From assembly GCA_046350635.1 (NCBI GenBank), contig JAXLZY010000009.1, forward strand, positions 1 to 9,916: 9,916 bases of DNA. The letters are read 5' to 3'. The translations under genes and the position numbers were made by a program. Below, piece after piece: positions 1-5,985 of the stretch. The stretch's first letter is position 1. Each line of letters starts with the position of its first letter. The notes under the pieces are model-generated. The model did not search any database. It was not told the origin of the DNA and saw only the letters and a list, made by a program, of their open reading frames with translations. This DNA comes from CAZMHJ01 sp046350635. GTDB taxonomy: Bacteria > Patescibacteriota > Saccharimonadia > Saccharimonadales > CAIOMD01.

Positions 1-200
1 AGGTTCATGAGATTGGTAAGTACTTGGTGCTCGGCTTTGTCGTGACGTGGTTCTTCGAAAAGTTCGTATCGAATACGCTCACTACTTAGATGCGCCATGC
101 CAAGTGTTTCGGCAAGCTGTCGCGCCACAAAGGTCTTACCAGAACCCGGTAGGCCATACATGTAAATTACCACTGGTCGACTCAAGCGACTTTTATGCAT
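1..200 (-). CDS. P-loop AAA/zeta-toxin-like nucleotide kinase, C-terminus cut by window edge
   Basis: The first 66 residues are visible and the gene runs off the left edge, so it is partial. A short beta strand (VVIYMYG) leads into a Walker A loop GLPGSGKT at about residues 16-23. Next come a helix (FVARQLAETLG) and a segment HLSSERIRYELFEEPR. This order matches the N-terminus of small ATP-binding kinases of the AAA_33/zeta-toxin/gluconokinase type, where the residues after the second strand (here SSERIR) lead toward the substrate site. The acceptor substrate cannot be told from this fragment. The start at 200 is chosen because it keeps the first beta strand and because a TGCTACAAT extended -10 ends 8 nt upstream. 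Translation from the internal Met at residue 14 would lose that strand. It lies 43 nt downstream of the NUDIX gene on the same strand and may also be co-transcribed with it. The kinase fold is fairly sure; the function is open. Confidence 0.8.
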   Translation of the reverse strand, partial: MHKSRLSRPVVIYMYGLPGSGKTFVARQLAETLGMAHLSSERIRYELFEEPRHDKAEHQVLTNLMN

Positions 201-208
201 ACCCGCAC

Positions 209-217
209 ATTGTAGCA
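209..217 (-). promoter_or_regulatory. Extended -10 element of the kinase gene
   Basis: On the minus strand the sequence reads TGC followed by TACAAT (hexamer at 214 to 209), a good extended -10 (TGn + TATAAT-like). Only 8 nt separate it from the ATG at 200, predicting a leader of about 2 nt. No convincing -35 is visible. Confidence 0.5.
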
Positions 218-243
218 AATTTGTATCTCTTTTAAAACAGTGG

Positions 244-699
244 TCAGGTTTGGAATGATTCGATTGCTTTTGTTGCGTAAAATATTACGGAAGGGTCAAG
301 ATTGTAAGTTTTATCAGAAAGTTCATCTACGGTGAACCAACGCATATCAGAATGCTCATCTGACTTTACAAAATTCGGATTGTTCGCTTGGCAGAAGTAA
401 ACGAATGAAATGTGCCTATGGGGCGGGTTTGCTTCATGGGTGTCTAAATAGTTTGGTCGCAATAACGGCTTAGTCCCTGGGGAATCGTATTCGGGACGCT
501 CCGAAAGAACAGTTACCATAAGGCCCGTTTCTTCTTCAACTTCACGAAATAGCGCTTGTTCTGGGTCTTCGTCGAGTTCAATATGGCCACCGGGTGGAAT
601 CCATTTACTATAACGGGGATGGTTCACTAATAGAACTTTTCCATCAAATATGATGAAGGCAGTAACCGTGTAATCGTAAAGATAATTAATATGAGGCAT
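244..699 (-). CDS. NUDIX family hydrolase
   Basis: NUDIX enzymes hydrolyse a nucleoside diphosphate linked to another group, using a divalent metal held by the Nudix box. The complete box is present at about residues 38-60: a GG pair, then G-x5-E, x7, and REVEEETGL. This fits GX5EX7REUXEEXGU without a lost catalytic residue. The box is preceded by strand VTAFIIFDGKVLLVNHP and the turn YSKWIPPGGH, typical of MutT-like folds. The tail (SDMRWFTVDELSDKTY) is the usual last helix region. The 151-aa length is normal for a single-domain NUDIX protein. Substrate cannot be assigned; oxidised nucleotides or sugar nucleotides are possible. I take ATG at 699 as the start rather than TTG at 705, because a TGCAATAAT extended -10 ends exactly 6 nt before that ATG. 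The stop is TGA, evidence that UGA is a stop in this genome. The kinase gene follows 43 nt downstream. Confidence 0.92.
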   Translation of the reverse strand: MPHINYLYDYTVTAFIIFDGKVLLVNHPRYSKWIPPGGHIELDEDPEQALFREVEEETGLMVTVLSERPEYDSPGTKPLLRPNYLDTHEANPPHRHISFVYFCQANNPNFVKSDEHSDMRWFTVDELSDKTYNLDPSVIFYATKAIESFQT

Positions 700-705
700 G
701 CTCAA

Positions 706-714
706 ATTATTGCA
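706..714 (-). promoter_or_regulatory. Extended -10 element of the NUDIX gene
   Basis: The minus strand reads TGC then AATAAT (hexamer 711 to 706), five of six matches to TATAAT. Exactly 6 nt lie between the hexamer and ATG 699, which places the predicted transcription start on the A of the start codon. A -35 is not recognisable. Confidence 0.45.
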
Positions 715-742
715 AACAGTAGTAATTTTTCATACTTTTTCG

Positions 743-751
743 TAATATATA
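743..751 (+). promoter_or_regulatory. Possible -10 region for tRNA-Trp
   Basis: An AT-rich run containing TAATAT (743-748) and TATATA (746-751) lies 12-15 nt before the mature tRNA 5' end, which allows a short precursor leader. No clear -35 is seen, so this is weak evidence. Confidence 0.3.
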
Positions 752-763
752 AGCTGGTCGTAT

Positions 764-839
764 AGGGGTGTAGCTCAATTGGTAGAGTAGCGGTCTCCAA
801 AACCGTTGGTTGCAGGTTCAAGTCCTGTCACCCCTGCCA
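764..839 (+). tRNA. tRNA-Trp (anticodon CCA)
   Basis: A full cloverleaf can be drawn. The acceptor stem is AGGGGTG (764-770) with CACCCCT (829-835). The D-stem is GCTC/GAGT (773-776 and 785-788). The anticodon stem is GCGGT/ACCGT (790-794 and 802-806), around loop CTCCAAA with anticodon CCA at 797-799. The T-stem is GCAGG/CCTGT (812-816 and 824-828), with T-loop TTCAAGT. Discriminator G836 is followed by an encoded CCA (837-839). It decodes UGG; no U-to-C change to UCA is present, in agreement with UGA being a stop here. The last 21 bases are repeated exactly 191 bp downstream (copy at 1010-1032). Confidence 0.97.
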
Positions 840-841
840 AA
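819..841 (+). repeat. Direct repeat copy 1: 3' end of tRNA-Trp (attachment-site-like)
   Basis: A 23-bp block from the third T-loop base through the CCA end plus AA (begins CAAGTCCTG, ends CTGCCAAA). It is identical to 1010-1032. The block covers the part of a tRNA gene that tyrosine integrases commonly use as attB. Copy 1 is the functional tRNA tail. Whether it arose by integration is inference. Confidence 0.85.
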
Positions 842-846
842 TTTAG

Positions 847-871
847 AAGCCAGGTTTTATGCCTGGCTTTT
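847..871 (+). terminator. Intrinsic terminator after tRNA-Trp
   Basis: The stem AGCCAGG (848-854) pairs with CCTGGCT (862-868) around a 7-nt loop and can be extended by A847:T869. It is followed by a short T-run ending at 871. It lies 8 nt after the CCA end. The T-run is only four bases, so read-through into the structured region is possible. Confidence 0.65.
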
Positions 872-892
872 GAATTTGTTAGTGAAGTTAGG

Positions 893-1030
893 CTTGCATG
901 TCAACCAACGGAGTTGTTGCAGGTGAGAATTGCCTGTGGCAATTTGCAAGAGAACCTTCACCCGACAACTTGTTGTCGTGGTAGAAGTTCTGGGCCCGCA
1001 AAATGTGGGCAAGTCCTGTCACCCCTGCCA
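893..1030 (+). ncRNA. Candidate structured RNA (or folded element) ending in a tRNA-Trp tail copy; identity unknown
   Basis: This stretch has no credible protein gene but a dense set of nested complementary arms. CTTGCA (893-898) pairs with TGCAAG (945-950). That stem encloses CAA-C-CAAC/GTTG-TTG (902-919, GGA loop) and AATTGCC/GGCAATT (928-944, TGT loop). Directly after it comes an imperfect 17-bp hairpin (951-991) with single-base bulges C956, T979 and A983, capped by CGACAA-CTTG-TTGTCG. A further hairpin, GCCCGC/GTGGGC (994-999 and 1005-1010), leads into the tRNA-tail copy. The arms are seen directly; that the region is transcribed and functional is inference. It does not show the marker sequences of RNase P RNA, SRP RNA, tmRNA or a T-box. 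A decayed integrated element is the main alternative. Boundaries are approximate. Confidence 0.4.
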
Positions 1031-1032
1031 AA
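1010..1032 (+). repeat. Direct repeat copy 2: orphan tRNA-Trp 3' end
   Basis: An exact 23-bp copy of 819-841, including the CCA. It has no matching acceptor 5' strand (AGGGGTG) or other tRNA arms upstream, so it is not a second tRNA. The arrangement tRNA gene, about 170 bp of other sequence, then tRNA tail resembles attL/attR around a very small element or deletion remnant. No integrase gene is present in the window. Confidence 0.85.
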
Positions 1033-1072
1033 CCGCTAATGGTTATAATCAACCTCCACACAGGATGTTATT

Positions 1073-1081
1073 TGTTATTAT
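1073..1081 (+). promoter_or_regulatory. Extended -10 element of the HAD gene
   Basis: TGT then TATTAT (1076-1081) forms an extended -10. Six nt later is the ATG at 1088, so the predicted transcript starts on the start codon. A competing perfect TATAAT at 1044-1049 would instead give a leader of about 30 nt; neither has a good -35, and both could be used. Confidence 0.45.
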
Positions 1082-1087
1082 TTATTT

Positions 1088-2068
1088 ATGGAAAAACCTA
1101 CAATAAAATGGAACGACTCTTTGAAGCTAGTCTTAGCTGATGTCGATGAAACGATTGCAGAAGTTTACACGCCTGCTGATCATCAAATGATTGAAGAGCT
1201 TACGATTTTTCTACGTGAAGGTGGTAAGCTTTTTATGGTTACCGGTGGAAGCTTAAAAAGAGTTCGTGAGGGAATCACTGATTACATACCCTCAGATTTA
1301 AGGCACGATATCCTTGTGAGTCATTGTAGCGGGGCTGAAGTATGGGGCTTCGAAGAAAATGGTGATCTTAAACCAATGCCTTTCTACAGTATTTATGAAG
1401 ATACTTTTAATGACGAAAAGAAGCAATCATGGAGAAAAGTGATAGATCAACTTGTCCATGAATTTGGCTTGCGTCCGCATAAAGCTCAACCCAAAATTGA
1501 ATTCTGGGAAACAATCGGTAGAGATCCTCAAGATATTATGCTTGACGATCGAGGGCCCCAGATTACCTTTGAGATAGTCAATGGTATAGATTTATCTGGT
1601 GATCAGCTTGACAAGCTTCCCTTTGAAGTACCTCTCACTAGAGGCAAGTATGATCTTAGAATCGCAGTCATGAATCGAGCGAATGTACTGCTCGCCGAAA
1701 ATGAAGTACCAATAACCCCAAGACTTGGTGGAAATTTTGCTCTAGATTTTGCCGTTAAAGGTGTGTCGAAAACAACCTCAATACATAAAGTACTTGGTGA
1801 TGAGGCTGTATTATCTACGATTGGGCTTAGTCGGGAAGATGTAAAAAATCCCCAGGAAATTGAAGTCTGGGGCGATAAGTTCTCTATTGTCAATGGCGGA
1901 ACAGACAGGCATATGAGCGAAGCGGTATCGCCAGACGTACGATCAATTGACTTTCGTGAAGAAGATCGTTCAGAGCTTCCCGAAGGATACAATATTGTGC
2001 TTTGGGACGGAGAACATCACTTACATCACGGTCTCTTGGAGTATCTTAAAAGTAGGCATACGAGTTAA
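1088..2068 (+). CDS. HAD-superfamily (class IIB-like) phosphatase
   Basis: HAD phosphatases remove phosphate from small molecules through an aspartyl-phosphate intermediate with Mg2+. All four motifs are visible. Motif I is DVDET, with the nucleophile and acid/base Asp at about residues 18 and 20. Motif II is VTGGS near 51-55. The motif III lysine is in FAVKGVSKTT near 224-228. Motif IV is WGDKFSIVNGGTD at 261-273. Between motifs II and III lies a cap of about 170 residues, the C2 cap arrangement of the Cof/sucrose-phosphatase/phosphomannomutase-like HAD-IIB group. At 326 aa it is longer than typical Cof proteins (about 270). The substrate is not identifiable; a sugar phosphate is the plausible guess. 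The ATG at 1088 has no Shine-Dalgarno sequence and sits 6 nt after an extended -10. It is the first gene after the tRNA-Trp tail repeat and converges with the helicase pair. Confidence 0.85.
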   Translation: MEKPTIKWNDSLKLVLADVDETIAEVYTPADHQMIEELTIFLREGGKLFMVTGGSLKRVREGITDYIPSDLRHDILVSHCSGAEVWGFEENGDLKPMPFYSIYEDTFNDEKKQSWRKVIDQLVHEFGLRPHKAQPKIEFWETIGRDPQDIMLDDRGPQITFEIVNGIDLSGDQLDKLPFEVPLTRGKYDLRIAVMNRANVLLAENEVPITPRLGGNFALDFAVKGVSKTTSIHKVLGDEAVLSTIGLSREDVKNPQEIEVWGDKFSIVNGGTDRHMSEAVSPDVRSIDFREEDRSELPEGYNIVLWDGEHHLHHGLLEYLKSRHTS

Positions 2069-2103
2069 GATATTGTTCCGAAGTAGATCAACCAAGGGCT
2101 GCC

Positions 2104-2146
2104 AAACTAAAATACCCGAGCACAAGGCTCGGGCACTTTAGTTTTT
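2104..2146. terminator. Bidirectional intrinsic terminator between convergent genes
   Basis: The GC-rich stem CCCGAGC (2115-2121) pairs with GCTCGGG (2127-2133) around loop ACAAG. It is flanked by AAACTAAA (2104-2111) and TTTAGTTTTT (2137-2146), which give a T-rich tail on either strand. It can end both the HAD transcript (+) and the helicase/small-protein transcript (-). Confidence 0.85.
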
Positions 2147-2326
2147 GGTAGGTTGAATATAATTGCGGTCGCATTTAGCTGATTCTGCAAGAGCAAAACC
2201 GACTACTCGCAATATTGTATGTGTTTTTTGTGAGCGACGAACTATTAATTCGGCACGTTCAATAACTTCGTACTCTGTCTTTGTTGACGGCGTGTAACTA
2301 CCGTCATTTTCTGGATGATTACGCAT
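2138..2326 (-). CDS. Small hypothetical protein coupled to the helicase
   Basis: A 62-residue reading frame that I do not recognise. The start at 2326 is favoured over an in-frame ATG at 2344: a textbook Shine-Dalgarno AAGGAG (2338 to 2333) lies 6 nt before it, and its ATG overlaps the helicase stop, so translation is probably coupled. The protein is polar at both ends, with a central stretch (EVIERAELIVRRSQKTHTILRVVGFALAESAK) likely to form one or two amphipathic helices. There is no signal peptide, no convincing membrane span and only one Cys. The reading frame ends in the flank of the shared terminator, as expected for the last gene of an operon. A role together with the helicase is only suggested by position. 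Confidence that it is translated is fair, because the start signal is strong; function is unknown. Confidence 0.6.
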   Translation of the reverse strand: MRNHPENDGSYTPSTKTEYEVIERAELIVRRSQKTHTILRVVGFALAESAKCDRNYIQPTKN

Positions 2327-3854
2327 CAAATACTCCTTCGCCAAAGTGTTTTTCTAATCTGACTTTAATGCTACCTTTATGGCGACCAAGTAGCTGGCTA
2401 AGCTCTGGGATTGTTTTACCATCGCTAAATTCAGCTACTAGTTTTTTATCATCGGCATCTGACCACGGCTTATAAGCATTAGGGAAATCTTGGCGCATTG
2501 CGGCTAGCTTTTCGCTCCAGCCGCCCTTTTTGCTACTTACGCGTTTTAGTTCGGTTTTGCCAGCTAATTCGAGGTTTTGCCAGGCTTCAATTGCCCTTTG
2601 GTGTGTCTTAACGGCACTCTCGCTTCGATTACGTAGCTCTGCGTCTATCTGCTTAGCCAGTGGACTCACACGCAGTGCCATGCCATTTAAGCCGTCGAGC
2701 GCTAGGTGTTCCATACCACGTACACGTGATAACGCCACGTACCCCATGCCCTCTACGAATGCCTTACTTAAATCAACGCGTGCAGCATCTAAGGTCATAC
2801 CTTGGCTTTTATGCACCGTTATTGCCCATGCTAGTCTAAGTGGTATTTGCGAAGCACTGGCTCGCTTTTTATCACCATCAACAAGCTCCCAGGTGTCTGG
2901 CTTTACCGTTATAAGTTTTTCGTTTGTGAGCCTAACAATCGGGAAGTTAGTGTGTTTCTCGAACCCTTCAACAATGCCTAAGCTACCATTTACATATTTC
3001 TTTTCTAAGCTATTTTTTATACACATAACATGCGCGCCAATCTTAAGTTCAAGTATTTCTGGCGCCAAACACGAACGCATAAGTTGCTCGACATATTGCT
3101 TACTACCACTCGTTACCATTTCGTACTGCACACCATCACCTTCTAGTTCGGCTAGCCTTCCAAGATTAATCGTATCGACATCAATATTAGTTGTCAGCAA
3201 ACGAGTTACAGCCGACCAAGGGTCTGTTACTGCCCCTGCACGTGCTTGCAATGCTGCCAGTTGGCGCCGTGTTAATACGCCCGCTCTAATACCGTTTAAA
3301 ATATCAGTGTAATCACTATCTTCTTTTTGGCGATATTGTTCAGTAAGGTAGCAAACGGTAAAATCACCTTCTGCCCATGCGTTAGAGTTTGTAATAAAAC
3401 TTCCCTGTTTACTGTCGTTGCGGTTTACTGGTGGCAACTGAAAAAAGTCGCCACATAAAATTACTTGTAAGCCACCAAATGGTTCATCTACTTCACGTAC
3501 TGCTCTGCAAATATCATCAACCATATCGAGTCGGTAATCATGCAACATACTAATTTCGTCGATTACTAAGACATCAGTTTTAGTAATGATTTCTTTTCGC
3601 TGCTTACCCATTTTAAGAACATGATCTTTTGGCAATGCGTCATGCACACCAATTCCAGACCACGCATGTATGGTCGTGCCATTTAAATGTGTTGCAGCAA
3701 GCCCTGTTGTGGCCGTCATTGCAACGGTTTTACCACTAGCTCGCGCAAAACTTACAAACGCATTTAGAGTGTGTGTTTTACCAGTTCCGGCGGCACCTGT
3801 TAAAAGCACCGACACACCCCCGTGCATTATGCCGAGTGCTTCTTGTTGAGTCAT
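2319..3854 (-). CDS. PIF1/RecD-like superfamily 1 DNA helicase with C-terminal SANT-like segment
   Basis: An ATP-driven SF1B-type helicase of 511 aa, expected to unwind DNA 5' to 3'. Motifs in order: Walker A GAAGTGKT (20-27); motif Ia region TATTGLAATHLNGTTIHAW (47-65); Walker B DVLVIDEISML (94-104); motif III GDFFQLPPV (135-143); LTEQYRQ (170-176); the UvrD_C_2-like AWAITVHKSQGMTLD (342-356); and VALSRVRG (373-380). After the motor, residues 463-505 (PWSDADDKKL ... IPELSQLLGRHKGSIKVRL) look like a SANT/Myb-type helix bundle often found at the end of bacterial PIF1-like proteins, probably a DNA- or partner-binding part. The frame is open upstream to 4085, but that extension overlaps capA and lacks homology-like features. 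The ATG at 3854 sits just before Walker A and 7 nt after a TACTAT -10. It is divergent from the CapA gene, and the small downstream gene starts within its stop codon. Confidence 0.93.
   Translation of the reverse strand: MTQQEALGIMHGGVSVLLTGAAGTGKTHTLNAFVSFARASGKTVAMTATTGLAATHLNGTTIHAWSGIGVHDALPKDHVLKMGKQRKEIITKTDVLVIDEISMLHDYRLDMVDDICRAVREVDEPFGGLQVILCGDFFQLPPVNRNDSKQGSFITNSNAWAEGDFTVCYLTEQYRQKEDSDYTDILNGIRAGVLTRRQLAALQARAGAVTDPWSAVTRLLTTNIDVDTINLGRLAELEGDGVQYEMVTSGSKQYVEQLMRSCLAPEILELKIGAHVMCIKNSLEKKYVNGSLGIVEGFEKHTNFPIVRLTNEKLITVKPDTWELVDGDKKRASASQIPLRLAWAITVHKSQGMTLDAARVDLSKAFVEGMGYVALSRVRGMEHLALDGLNGMALRVSPLAKQIDAELRNRSESAVKTHQRAIEAWQNLELAGKTELKRVSSKKGGWSEKLAAMRQDFPNAYKPWSDADDKKLVAEFSDGKTIPELSQLLGRHKGSIKVRLEKHFGEGVFDA
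2333..2338 (-). promoter_or_regulatory. Strong ribosome binding site inside the helicase 3' end
   Basis: AAGGAG on the minus strand, 6 nt before ATG 2326, within the last codons of the helicase. It fixes the start of the 62-aa protein and is the only strong Shine-Dalgarno site seen before a gene in this window. Confidence 0.75.
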
Positions 3855-3861
3855 ATAGCTA

Positions 3862-3867
3862 ATAGTA
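3862..3867 (-). promoter_or_regulatory. -10 element of the helicase gene
   Basis: TACTAT on the minus strand, five of six matches, with 7 nt to ATG 3854. It predicts a leader of about 1 nt. There is no TGn extension and no clear -35. Confidence 0.4.
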
Positions 3868-3902
3868 CCTAATTTAGATGAATAATCACAGCTAGTCGCG
3901 AA

Positions 3903-3911
3903 TGGTATTAT
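3903..3911 (+). promoter_or_regulatory. Extended -10 element of the CapA-like gene
   Basis: TGG followed by TATTAT (3906-3911), with 7 nt to ATG 3919. It matches the HAD gene element in both the hexamer and the TGn extension. It shares a 64-bp divergent region with the helicase promoter. Confidence 0.5.
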
Positions 3912-3918
3912 AGATACA

Positions 3919-5154
3919 ATGAATCGAAAGCTATTTGTAATTGTTGGCGCCTTGCTGTTAGTGATAATCGCGTCGGTTTCAGGATGGTTTATACTTGGTC
4001 GTAAACAACCGAAAAACTCGCAAAACACTAGTGTTACTTCAACTACAACAAGCACAAAAAATGCTAAGTCAAAGATAGACACCAAACAGCCTAGTACTCA
4101 ACAAACTGAAAAGGTTCGTTTAATTGCTGTTGGCGACATGTTGCCTCATGATGCGATTAATTTGCGAGCAAAAACAGCAAATGGCTATGATTATTTACAG
4201 TTTTTTTCGCCTGAGGTACAAGGATTTTTCAAAAAGGCTGATGTGCATTTTTGTAATGACGAAGTGCCAATCGCCGGTGATGTATTCGCCATTTCTGGTT
4301 ATCCTGTTTTTAACGCGCCAACCAAATTCGCAAACGATATACATACCTTGGGTTGTGATGTCATAAACACTGCCAATAACCATGCGTTCGATAAGGGTCA
4401 GGCTGGCATTACCCAAACACGAAAGGTGTGGGATCAGCTTGGTGTTAAAGCCGTAGCGGGTGCTAACTCAAGCCAAGCGCAGCAAGATACAATTGCGTAC
4501 TTTACACAAAACAGCATAAAGTTTGCTTTTTTAGCATATGCAGAATATTCGAATATCAAAACTAACAGTGGATACGCTGTTAATCTTTACAGCGCCGATA
4601 TGGCGCGGAAGCAGGTATCAGAGGCACGCAAAAATGCTGATGTTGTGCTTGTAAGTATGCACTGGGGTACCGAAGATGTTCAGGCTGAAAATGACTTTCA
4701 GAAGAATGCTGCACAAGTACTTGCTAACAGTGGTGCAGACGTCGTAATTGGTACTGGCCCACACGTACTACAACCTGTTACCGAGTTGGCTAAACAAGGT
4801 GGTGGTAAGACACTCGTGTGGTATAGCATAGGCAATTTTTTGAATGCCCAACTAGATATTCATGGACTTATTGGTGGGTTGGCAACGATGGATTTTGTAA
4901 AAGATTCTTCTGGAGTAACCATGGTAAGTAAGGGCTTTTTGCCTACCTACATGCACTATGAATGGACACCTGATCAAAAAGCTGTTCAGGACCTATTAGC
5001 TCGCAGAAACTTTATGCTGTATCCACTCGATAAAGCAGCAACGCCATTATCTAAATCGCAAAATAATACAACGGTGGACGCGCAGCTTAGTAATGCAAAG
5101 GCGGTGCTAAACCGTTATATAAGTGTTCCGTTTTACGATTCAAACTCGTTTTAA
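3919..5154 (+). CDS. CapA-family (poly-gamma-glutamate synthesis/metallophosphatase-like) membrane-anchored protein
   Basis: A 411-aa protein placed outside the membrane by an N-terminal anchor: RK followed by a hydrophobic span at about 5-26, then a Ser/Thr/Lys-rich linker (31-65). The rest is a PGA_cap domain, a calcineurin-like metallophosphatase relative. Visible motifs: AVGDMLPHD (70-78), CNDEVPIAG (112-120), NTANNHAFDKG (150-160), SMHWGTED (246-253), GTGPHVLQP (278-286) and WYSIGNF (301-307). These keep the expected metal-type Asp, Asn and His residues. CapA of Bacillus takes part in poly-gamma-glutamate capsule export, but most relatives in genomes lacking capB/capC have unknown substrates. 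No capB/C neighbour is seen, so polymer synthesis should not be assumed. The start at 3919 has no ribosome site but follows an extended -10 by 7 nt. Its stop overlaps that of the convergent VanY-like gene. Confidence 0.87.
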   Translation: MNRKLFVIVGALLLVIIASVSGWFILGRKQPKNSQNTSVTSTTTSTKNAKSKIDTKQPSTQQTEKVRLIAVGDMLPHDAINLRAKTANGYDYLQFFSPEVQGFFKKADVHFCNDEVPIAGDVFAISGYPVFNAPTKFANDIHTLGCDVINTANNHAFDKGQAGITQTRKVWDQLGVKAVAGANSSQAQQDTIAYFTQNSIKFAFLAYAEYSNIKTNSGYAVNLYSADMARKQVSEARKNADVVLVSMHWGTEDVQAENDFQKNAAQVLANSGADVVIGTGPHVLQPVTELAKQGGGKTLVWYSIGNFLNAQLDIHGLIGGLATMDFVKDSSGVTMVSKGFLPTYMHYEWTPDQKAVQDLLARRNFMLYPLDKAATPLSKSQNNTTVDAQLSNAKAVLNRYISVPFYDSNSF

Positions 5155-5972
5155 TTAAGCTTAAAGTATTCTTCTAGTGTTTGGTTTTTATCATGCACAA
5201 TTTGTGCAAGCACTTTGCCGACATAACGAATGTGCCATGGTTCGTATTGGTACCCGGTAATTGGCTCTTTGCCATCTTGATATCGAATAATAAAACCATA
5301 TTTATAGGAATTTTGTGCAAGCCATGTGCCTTCTGGTGTGGATGCAAAACATTGTTCTAAGTGGCATTTTTCATTTGTAGCCGAAATATCCATCGCAAGC
5401 CCCGTTTGGTGCTCACTCGTTCCTGGTTTGGCAGAGTATCTATTTGCTGCCTCTACTCCATCCCGGGCAACGTAGCCGTTATAATACATTGCTTGTGTCG
5501 ATTCAGAACGATAACCGCTTGAAACATATATCGATATACCTGCCGTTTTTGCGGCTGCAAACATTGCTTCTAAGTCCGGAGCAATAATTTTACGTAATGT
5601 CCGCTCCTCACCTGTTTTTTGGGTTGTCATAGCAACACTTGGCACTATTAAATCAGTAGGTTGGTAACCTTTTGGCAATGGGTATTTTTTGCTTGCAATG
5701 ACCCAAATGCTCGTTGGGTCTGTGAGCGAATAGGTGCTTAGCGGTGTTGATCCGGCCGATTTAGTTGTCTGGGTTTCTTGCTTTATGGTTGCTGTAGGTG
5801 TTTGAGACTTATTAACATCAATAGTGTTCGCAGTTGTTGGGGGTACCTTTGGCTTAGACATCTTTCTTACGCTTATAAATGCAGCGGCTAAAAAGGCCAT
5901 TATCACAACGGCGCCAATAACGAGTAAAACAGGTTTAGCGATACCATTTTGTTGGTCTTTAGCTGAAATCAT
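5151..5972 (-). CDS. VanY-type D-alanyl-D-alanine carboxypeptidase (peptidase family M15B), membrane-anchored
   Basis: This zinc enzyme family trims the terminal D-Ala from peptidoglycan stem peptides outside the cytoplasmic membrane. The 273-aa protein has an anchor at about 14-34, a Thr/Pro/Lys-rich linker to about 78, and then the M15 domain. SSGYRSESTQ (151-160) holds the substrate-binding Arg. SEHQTGLAMDIS (186-197) supplies zinc ligands His188 and Asp195. YEPWHIRYVG (243-252) supplies the catalytic Glu244 and zinc ligand His247. All active-site residues are therefore in place. Two Cys (203 and 208) flank a short loop and could form an extracellular disulfide. It follows the PRTase-like gene by 8 nt. 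Its own -10 (TATAAT) overlaps that gene's stop codon, so it may be transcribed both in the typA run and alone. Cell-wall remodelling is the likely role. An endopeptidase activity instead of carboxypeptidase cannot be excluded. Confidence 0.92.
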   Translation of the reverse strand: MISAKDQQNGIAKPVLLVIGAVVIMAFLAAAFISVRKMSKPKVPPTTANTIDVNKSQTPTATIKQETQTTKSAGSTPLSTYSLTDPTSIWVIASKKYPLPKGYQPTDLIVPSVAMTTQKTGEERTLRKIIAPDLEAMFAAAKTAGISIYVSSGYRSESTQAMYYNGYVARDGVEAANRYSAKPGTSEHQTGLAMDISATNEKCHLEQCFASTPEGTWLAQNSYKYGFIIRYQDGKEPITGYQYEPWHIRYVGKVLAQIVHDKNQTLEEYFKLN

Positions 5973-5979
5973 ACGTACG

Positions 5980-5985
5980 ATTATA
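5980..5985 (-). promoter_or_regulatory. Perfect -10 of the VanY-like gene, overlapping the upstream stop codon
   Basis: The minus strand reads TATAAT (5985 to 5980), with 7 nt to ATG 5972. The TAA inside it is the stop codon of the PRTase-like gene. No good -35 is seen at 17 bp. Confidence 0.45.

Noticed and set aside
700..705. TTG at 705 as the NUDIX start.
   Set aside because: It would fall upstream of the predicted transcription start. ATG 699 is 6 nt after the extended -10 and gives the normal family N-terminus.
951..991. Integron attC-like site: imperfect hairpin with extrahelical bases and AAC/GTT triplets at its base.
   Set aside because: The flanking boxes read AGAGAAC and GTTCTGG, which do not fit RYYYAAC/GTTRRRY, and there is no integron integrase or cassette array.
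872..1030. A second, decayed tRNA gene ending at 1030 (a GCAGG...CCTGT pair at 919-937 resembles a T-arm).
   Set aside because: There is no AGGGGTG partner for the acceptor strand and no D or anticodon arm in the right order. The T-arm-like pair lies more than 80 bases from the tail copy.
806..1039. A 77-codon open frame on the plus strand over the tRNA-Trp tail and the structured region.
   Set aside because: It begins inside the tRNA, crosses the terminator and the hairpins, and has no ribosome site or protein-like composition.
1065..1106. A 13-codon upstream frame overlapping the HAD start (ATG at 1065).
   Set aside because: Its only SD-like bases touch the ATG, so spacing is wrong, and it would not be on the transcript if the -10 at 1076-1081 is used.
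3855..4085. Extension of the helicase frame upstream to 4085.
   Set aside because: It lies entirely over the CapA-like N-terminus and the divergent promoters. The ATG at 3854 directly before Walker A, with a -10 at the right distance, explains the gene.
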